Assembly: GCF_028502605.1 (NCBI RefSeq)
Contig: NC_079236.1
Location: 434,001 to 498,000, forward strand
Source: Trichoderma breve
Lineage: Eukaryota; Ascomycota; Sordariomycetes; Hypocreales; Hypocreaceae
Length of the DNA: 64,000 nucleotides
Direction: 5' to 3'
Position numbers and translations under genes: made by a program. The notes below the pieces were generated by a model, which made no database searches, had not been told where the DNA came from, and saw nothing but the letters and a program-made list of their open reading frames with translations. This document shows positions 56,965 to 64,000 of the stretch, one piece after another; the first letter of the stretch is position 1; each line of letters starts with the position of its first letter.

Positions 56965-59118
56965 ATGACCTCGAAAAGGCCGCAATGCTGGGAGTGTCAA
57001 CGCCGCGATTCGCCGTGCGACGGCAGGATTCCGATCTGCGGCAACTGCAGCGACGCCGGCATGGTCTGTCCTGGCTACAACAACGCCAGGCCGCTCACGT
57101 GGCTGCCCACGGGCAAAGTATCGCGGCTTCAAAAGGTCAAGAGTCGGAGCGCGGCGCCAGCGACAAGCAGGCGCTTCAAGCAGAGCCCAGCAGCTTTGAC
57201 GACGGCTCGAGCATCGTCGACGCCGGAACGGGGCGCCTCGGCTTCGGTGGCGAGCACGCCGCCGAGGGCGCGGAGGAGGAAGGGCAGCAGCAGCACTAAC
57301 AGCAATACTATCAAGGATGGTAAAGCCAAAGCCAACAGCAGCATTAGCGACACCAACGGTCCCAATACTAGCAGCAGCGGCAGCGATCGGAGCAGCGATG
57401 CCGGCACCATCTCGGAGGCGTCTCCGGGCGACTCGACCTCGAGCCTGGTGGCGGCCACCAAGAAGACGAGCATTCGCAGCGACGATGGCCATCACGAGGA
57501 CCAGAACGAGGATGGATTGCTCAAGGGAAAGGACTCGCAGCTCCAGCTCGTTGCCAGCAGGGCGCAATTCGGCTCTGCCAGCAGTTCTAGTTCCAGGCAA
57601 ATTCATGTGGCGCACATCCCGCCAGATCTGCGGCCAGAGCAGTGGGATTTCGTAGATGCCATCCAATACTGTACGTTGCCATTTCTACTATTCAACTTTG
57701 TGTTTTGTTTTCAATTTTTCCCTTTTCTAGCTTACTTCAGGCCTTGACACTGGCCCATGACCCCTGCTGCCCTCATGTACACCATCGTACGCCCCCGTAT
57801 AAGCCTCGCTGTTGTCTGACTTTGAAGCCTGCTCTCAGATAACAATCTGCTACTGCCAAAGATGCGAGCAAGGCAGATTGTCCAGAATCCCGCCTGGGGA
57901 GGCGAGCTGAGCGGTGAAGCTCTTCAGTCTCTCACAGCGGCAAACCGCCACTGCATTCTAGCTATAGCCGTTGGTTACCGCATCATGTGCGTGTCCATCA
58001 TCCACGGCTTGGATCTGGAGCCGTCGACTTCGGGCCCGGCGTCTCACCTATGGCAGGAATTCTACCGCCACATCGGCAAATCTATCCGGGCCCTCAACGA
58101 TGAGATTCAACAAAGCTACCCGGGGAACGTCTTCAACATATTCTCCAGCATGGCCCACTTGATGAGCGCAGAGGTGAGACCTAGAGAGAGGGTCCTTGAC
58201 TTGACTCGACGATGATGAACTGACTGCTTATGTTTGCTTATCTTTAGGTTCTCGTCTCTAATTCGTTGTCATGGCGGCTTCACGCTGATGGCTACCTTAT
58301 GCTGATCAAACACTGCGGGGGTCTACGGAAGCTGATGAACTCTTCCACCACTCCATTGTTAATGCAGAGCTTTGTCATGTAAATTGACCATCGTGATATC
58401 AACGAGTTTCAAGCTAACCATTTGTGTCTCGGTTTTACTCAGTGGCATTACTGTCTTCAACACCACCAGCCCTAGCCACTCGCAGATGGTCGATGCCTGC
58501 AACTTTGACGTTGACGATGTCATGGCCCTATACGAAATCGGCAGCACCCCGTTGTTTTACTGTCCAGCGCCCTTGTTTAGAGAAATATTCCTCATAAATC
58601 GCCTCAGACTAGATGCCGCAGTTTCCGACGGCTCCTCTGAGCCTAGTCTCTGTGATATACTTCACCGAGTCGACATGTTTTCCGTCCCACTTATGGACGA
58701 ATCCATAGACGAGACGAAAGCCAACGCTCTACTCTTCATCTCGCTTCTTTTCAAATCTTCAGTGGCTGTCTTTGCCGCCCTGACATTACCTTGTACTTCT
58801 CAATGCTCACCTTCCAGGCCATGTGCAGAGCTACAAAAGGTTCACCGAGCCAACCTCTTCCATCTTCTCGACACCACGGCTGAGTTCCTACCGCTGCTCG
58901 ACCATATATTGTGGCCTGTGGTAGTGGCTGGTACTGCCGCCGCAACGGGGACCGTCGAAAACCAGATGCTGGTGGAAATGTACCTGCTGAATGGCGTGCG
59001 AGATCCCTTTACTGGGGGCTGTACCGGCGCTGCGTTGGCGACAATGAGGAAGTTTTGGGCCTCGGGGAAGACGGAGTGGGATGAGTGCTTTGATCAGCCA
59101 CATGCGTGGATGATATAA
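56965..59118 (+). CDS. Zn(II)2Cys6 transcription factor
   Basis: Four exons, 56965-57670, 57839-58173, 58248-58378 and 58443-59118, give 615 residues. Introns are 168, 74 and 64 bases, GT-AG, in phase. The N-terminal binuclear cluster CWECQRRDSPCDGR then CGNCSDAGMVCPGY holds the six cysteines and starts at residue 8. A long Ser/Ala/Asp-rich linker (about residues 60-205) follows, then QWDFVDAIQYYNNLLLPKM across intron 1 and a helical fungal regulator domain with FYRHIGKSIRALNDEIQQ, HCGGLRKLM and ACNFDVDDVMALYEIGSTPL. It binds DNA as a nuclear regulator; its targets are not evident from neighbours. Intron 1 is long and could hide a small exon. Confidence 0.9.
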
Positions 59119-59892
59119 CATTTGCAGCAATTCGATCTCTACTACGGCTGCTTGTATCGACATTAGATGGACCTCTTCAACACTTGAATCTGAATAGCGG
59201 CTCAAGATACTCAACGATGACATCGACATTTACTTTGCTTGATAGAAATACGTTTCCACCTGGTAACCTGGCTATAGCGGTGTTTACATTCACAACATAT
59301 AGTTTCTCGAAATCACCTACATCCAGCCAAGCGACTTGTTGCATTTTACGGACAACCAAAAAGAAGAAAAACTGAAGGGAAAAGAAAGTATGATAATATG
59401 TCCATACAAATAATTAGAGTGTTTTTCATTCTATCGAAAACTGGATAAAGGAGCGGAATATTGATTCATGTTTTATCTTTTTGCAGCAGATACGGCTGGC
59501 TTATTCGCACCTAAATACGACATAATGCGAGCGTGACGGCCGATCTGTTTTTGTATTTTCTTCTTGTTTCATTCTTTGTTATTAGTGCAGGAAAAGCGCG
59601 TTTTGATGGAAAATATCCGGTCTTCGCATGTACACGTTCTGCACTTAGACAGCGTCGCATATTATAATGAGAATCATCCAAAGGATGAAATATTTTATCT
59701 CACGAAACCACGTTTGACAGTCACAATAACCTTGAAGAATAAAATCCCTCCCATGATGGTATAAAAGCCGCTGCTATACTATACTCCCTAAATCATATGC
59801 CGTATTTTTCCTGTCACAACTCATGCCATCCATCAAAAACAAACAACTCTGTCGTATTCCCTCTTGGCGTTTATGTACTTCACTTCAGTGTC
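59119..59892. other. Convergent 3' spacer
   Basis: 774 bases between the stops of the Zn2Cys6 gene and the PTEN-like gene, AT-rich, no gene seen. Confidence 0.45.
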
Positions 59893-61821
59893 CTAGTCCT
59901 TCTTCTCGCCCTCATCCAAGTCTTCTCCAGACGGCCCGCTGCGCTTCAAACCTTCCATTTCCTTGTCGGTGTCCGCTCCCTCGCCCTGAGTCTGGTTTAC
60001 TGTTCCATCAACGCTCTTGATGCTGCTGGCCCTGCTTATGTCTGCACTAAGAGGGCTTTGTTGTCGCAATCCAAGATCGCCCGGAGCCTTTGGAGCATCT
60101 GTCCCTTTCCAATCCGCCGCCTTAGTTTGCGGCACTGGCTCACCCTCTTTGGGCTCGACAACCACCTCTTCCGCCTTGGGTTCACCACTATCGGCAAATC
60201 TCCACACGACCGACATGCGGTCAAAAGCTCTTATTCCCTTTCTGCTGGAACCTTTGACACCATCCATGGCATCCCATTCGATTTCAAAGACACCGTTGCT
60301 GTCAGCCTTACCCTGCTTCTCGGGGCCATTCCCCTCGAAAAACACATTGAACCACACATAAGCAACGGCCGTGACCATTGTCAACCCCATCGATTTGTGG
60401 GTTCTATTTCGCCGTTCAACTGCGATGTTGACATCGCTATTAGGGATGCGGATAGGCTCTTTCGGCTTGAAGATGACGGCCATGCCGCCAGGCTCGGTGT
60501 CATCAGGGCTCTCCGTGCGGACTTCGGACGGGGAGGAATCTACCGGTGAAGTTGGTTCGGCAGTGAGCATGGCTCGGAATTTGTCGATTTTGGAGTGCGA
60601 CCCAGGCGGTGATACTCTTTCTATCAGCTTGGCGCTCTTCCGCCGCAGCAGCTGCTCTATCGAAGACTCTGAAGGCTGTGGTGAGGGTGAGGGAGGGGGG
60701 TCGAAAGCGACAGAATCCTTTTTCTTGGACTCATCACTCGATTCTTTCTTCTTTAACTCGTCGCTAGAATCCTTCTTCTTGGAATCATTGTTGGTTGCGT
60801 CCGCAAACTCCACCGCTTCAGGGACCTTGTCCTTTTGGGTTGAGTAACCTGCCAGATCCCATATTATCTCAGACAGACCACCGCCTTCGGGCGCATCTCC
60901 TTCGACCACGACCCTTTCGTCTTTTGTGAAACTGTGCACTGTCTCAATCTTCTTGCCTTCATCCGCAAAGGCTTCGACATCCATCTTCACGCCGTTGCGC
61001 AGTCCCCATACGTGGATCTCTACGATCTCGACGGGACGATCTGTGTATTTCTTCCCACCCTTTGTCCAGCGGTCAACGTAGCCGATCCACCGCAGTTGCG
61101 AGGGAATCGACACACCGGCGCCAAATTGAGGCCTCATGCGACGCTGGGTGAAGCGTGTCAGAGCATCTTCCGCCTTCCAGCCTTCCTCTGCGATGAGGTA
61201 ACTGCAGCTGGCGGTGCCGCTTCTCCCTTTGCCCGCCTTGCAGTGAACCACCACCACTCTCTTCTTGTTTCTTTCGGTCTTGGCTGGCTCCGAAAGAGTC
61301 TTTGAAACAGCCTCTATATTCTCTTCGTTCGGCGGATAGGAAGACTGCGACTTTGGCTTCTTGTCGTTCTCCGCGTGCGCATCAGCCGCGTCCCCGCCAT
61401 GAAGCCAATTCCGCATGCTTGCCATGATCAAGGGAATCAGCCTAAATGGCGGGGGATGGTGATCGGGCCATGGATAGTGCCATATCCGATTGTAGACGGC
61501 TTCATCTGGGTATCCTGTCCCTTCGGCTCGGAATTCCCATATGGCCCAGTCTTCGCCGTGTTTTGAATCTAGAAAACTGACGAGTTGGTCGAGAGGAGTT
61601 CGGTATGCTATCTGAGGGTACGTCTGTGAAGGACCGGATCTGGAATATGCACGACCATGGTTAGAGGTTTTGTCGAAGATGAATGAGGCTTTGAGCTGGG
61701 CACGATGGATCCTGTTGACTCACGTTGCAATGATAAAGTCCGTCACATAGCAAAGGTCCAGCCCAGCCTCTGGATGCCGCGCGCGCGGACCTGCAACAAT
61801 CTGCCGCAGTAACGAGGCCAT
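59893..61821 (-). CDS. TEP1: PTEN/TEP1-type phosphatase
   Basis: Two exons, 61724-61821 and 59893-61639, give 614 residues; intron 61640-61723 (GTGAGT...TTCCAG) joins ATT GCA AC to A TCC in phase. The N-terminus (ASLLRQIVAGPRARHPEAGL then DLCYVTDFIIAT) and YRTPLDQLVSFLDSKHGEDW match the tensin-type phosphatase start. The P-loop VVVHCKAGKGRSGT has the PTEN-specific HCKAGKGR, with RHPDH-type region HYPWPDHHPPPF upstream as the general-acid loop. A C2-like part follows (MAVIFKPKEPIRIPNSDVNI, WFNVFFEG, IEWDAMDGVKG). Expected action: removing the 3-phosphate of phosphatidylinositol 3,4,5-trisphosphate at membranes. An insert has imperfect KKKDSSDE/KKKESSDE repeats. The C-terminal tail is acidic and disordered. 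Confidence 0.9.
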
Positions 61822-63019
61822 GATCGTGTGTTGGGAGAAAAAGAGGCTGGGAAGAGGAGAGAAGGCTGAGAAGAAGCTGGTTGGAGGCCGTGGGGACTTG
61901 AGCTGCGTTTCTTTGAGGCTCTATCACCGTGAGACGGATAGTCAAATCCACTGCCGATCACTGCAAAAATAACATGGAAAGGAAATAATAGCTAGAGTCG
62001 TGACGTTGTGGCGATGCAAGGCCCAAAGCTTGTGTCAGGCTGCTGCATTGTGATCAACGCAGACAAGAATTGAGCCCGAATTCAATTGCTGACACTACTG
62101 TACAGGCAGGCCCCGCGCACATGGCGATAGGGATAGTGGCGCTACTTCAGTGGGTTCTGGTGCCTGTACGATGGCGGCTAGCGAGCATCTCAGGCGACGT
62201 CATCAGCAGGTCTGCTGCCCCACGATAGCAGTTCAGCTCAAGCTGTTAGTGCCACAGTAGCGTCACTAGAATGGATGACATCAAGACTGGCAATGACATC
62301 AACATCAGCAGCATTCATGTTATTGCAAAAAAAAGGTGAAGCAATTCGCGATACAGTATACTATAGAAGATGTTGCTAAACCAGAACACCACATCACAGT
62401 GCGTGATAATGACTTGCAATTGGCATCTCCAAGCTTAGATGTCTTCCTCTAAGCTCTTCAGCTTTTGCGCCAGGGGATCCAAGCACACACGTAGTAGTAT
62501 TTTGATACACTGTAATGCCGAGAGCTTGACTCAACATCAGCTTCCACAACCGCCATTAGAAAATTCCCACCGCACGCCAGTTCCATGTCCCGCTCCTACG
62601 TCCATGTCGCCCATCCAGATATACCCAGGATAAGCAATTCGCTGCACCGGTTCCCAATAACTACCCATGACCGGTTGAGATTCCCTGTCGGGTTGACCGG
62701 CCCTAGTTCCAATACTCGAAAGGAAATGCTGCATAATACTCGACTCCAGTTGAGCAAAGGTCCAGCATTGCAAGTTTGCGGAAATCAAGTTTCGTCGTCG
62801 ACACAAAGTCACAAGCGGCAAGCAAGCCTTGGCCATAGTAACGCGACCAGTTGCCGCAAGTGGTTTGCTAGTTCGCTCGTAAAAGGAACGAAATAATACC
62901 AGGATGACCAAATTCCAATTCCATTAACTGTAGAATCCTCGCACATCGCATGCCCAAGGCACTTCGCTCTGTTATCCGAGTTTGTCGCCGTGCACATGTA
63001 GAAAAGATGCGTTCGTTGT
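61822..63019. other. Intergenic, PTEN-like promoter and Pom33-like 3' flank
   Basis: 1.2 kb. The left end is the PTEN-like gene's promoter. The rest is unremarkable; short frames within are judged to be chance. Confidence 0.5.
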
Positions 63020-64000
63020 TTATGACGTCTTCTTGGCAGGGCCAGCGCCAACGTACTTGCTCACCTCGGTGACATCGTGGAACTTAATAGTAATGCCCTT
63101 GATAACGTCCCAGGCTTGCTTGAGCTGAGGCGGGGTTCCCTGGGCTCCGACAAAATGATCGGCCCGCGCGTTGACGTGGGCAAAGGCTGACTGGACGTGG
63201 CTGCTCTGGGCGTAGCGAGCTCGGACGAAGACGGTATACAGGCCAAGCAAAATCCACGACCTACGCTGGAAAAGGATGGCTGAGAGCAACACTCGAACCC
63301 ACAGAGCAATCTCGAGGTAGGCGACAACGGTCATAGAGAAGTCGTAGTACTCCTTGACAAAGTTTCCGATCTTATCGGCCAACGGGTTGGTGGTCTTGGG
63401 TCGAGAGACGCCATCGGCGGCAACTGGAGGGGGGCTGAAGACGGGGATCAGGTTGGCGCGAGAGTAGGTGGCCACATGGAAGATGGAGTAGACGGAATAA
63501 GGGAGCAGGGCGAGGGGGTACTGAGGAGAGAAGAGCCAGACGAGGGCCATGACTATTGAACCGTTAGTCGAGAGATACAGTACCCCTCGCCAGCAGCGCG
63601 ACGAGTCTAGGTGGACATTTGGGCTTACCCAGGTACTGGACGTTCTCGTCAGCAAGGAGGCCGAGGGCACCATTAGGGGCTTTGGTTCCGGTCTTTGCAC
63701 GAGCTCGCTGCGTCTTGTAGACAACGATTCCATAAGTCAGAGCGGCGGCGGCAAATGATGTCCGGTATGAGAACTGTGCCATGCGGCTATAGTAGTTCAT
63801 GAACAGCCATGACAGGGCGTATCGGGAGGTGGTAAGGATAAGAGTCAGGTGCCTGAGATGGACGAAATGTCAGTCGTGTGTCTCATGTCATGTTGCGGTT
63901 CTACCAATGATTTTTCCTCTCCCTCGTCCACGCTGTGTTCCCCCTGTGATGTATGGAGATTCTTGCTCGTCGTCATCGTCGGGTATCAGCGGAATGCGTG
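63020..64000 (-). CDS. Pom33/Per33 (TMEM33 family) membrane protein, 5' end outside window
   Basis: Two 3' exons are clear: 63629-63852 and 63020-63552, with intron 63553-63628 (GTAAGC...CAATAG) joining VQYL to VMALVWLF. A further intron 63853-63904 is likely, and the exon beyond it runs toward the window edge in a frame I could not fix, so the N-terminus is missing. The protein has paired hydrophobic segments (HLTLILTTSRYALSWL, FAAAALTYGIVVYK, MALVWLF to ALLPYSVYSIFHV, MTVVAYLEIALWVRVLL) and conserved NYYSRMAQFSYR, the pattern of TMEM33/Pom33. Family members sit in the ER and nuclear envelope and shape tubules and help nuclear pore placement. The C-terminus ends in a short basic KKTS tail. 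Confidence 0.78.

Noticed and set aside
1..64000. CRISPR array, bacterial operons or insertion sequences
   Set aside because: No regularly spaced repeats, no ribosome binding sites and no IS-type ends; spliced genes show the DNA is fungal nuclear sequence.

Overview
The window looks like nuclear DNA of a filamentous ascomycete, most likely a Hypocreales fungus close to Trichoderma. The reasons are short GT-AG introns (mostly 48-105 bases), an intron-containing tRNA-Lys, widely spaced genes on both strands, and a secreted gene set typical of mycoparasites: a cerato-platanin, multi-LysM proteins and a very long killer-toxin-type (subgroup C) GH18 chitinase. The genus is inferred from gene content, not from any database comparison.

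Layout. 0-5.4 kb: end of an ankyrin/ZZ-finger protein, tRNA-Lys(CTT), MYND-finger protein. 5.5-9.7 kb: a divergent hexokinase-like protein and a hemerythrin-like protein. 9.7-12.1 kb: AT-rich with no gene seen. 12.1-12.6 kb: cerato-platanin. 12.9-14.5 kb: a relic zone with several decayed coding fragments, including a copy of an RNA polymerase I A12.2-like zinc-ribbon protein. 14.9-17.5 kb: an NB-ARC/TPR (NLR-type) gene split by one in-frame TGA. 18.5-19.0 kb: small heat shock protein. 20.0-23.5 kb: two intronless, bacterial-looking enzyme genes tail to tail, a CoA-disulfide-reductase/rhodanese fusion (one in-frame TGA) and a thiamine-diphosphate pyruvate decarboxylase. 24.2-25.1 kb: an unrecognised gene with a frameshift.

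25.5-38.3 kb is the most striking part. A 7-LysM secreted protein and a 5-LysM secreted protein are transcribed divergently from one 0.7 kb region. They are followed by an unrecognised 360-residue secreted protein and a 16-exon chitinase of about 1,350 residues with hevein-type chitin-binding modules. Together these look like a chitin-directed module: LysM proteins bind or mask chitin, and the chitinase opens foreign cell walls. The unknown secreted protein could be a cargo or partner. A secreted periplasmic-binding-protein-like gene (38.5-39.7 kb) lies next to it.

41.3-64 kb is mostly housekeeping-like: a FAR1-type DNA-binding protein, a full-length ABC-C transporter, a gamma-glutamylcyclotransferase-fold protein, an MDP-1-type HAD phosphatase, a Sec14/CRAL-TRIO lipid-transfer protein, a Zn2Cys6 transcription factor with a 3.6 kb upstream region, a PTEN/TEP1-type phosphatase, and a Pom33/TMEM33-type membrane protein cut by the right edge. 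Exon joins were worked out by eye from splice signals, reading phase and family similarity. No search or alignment was run.
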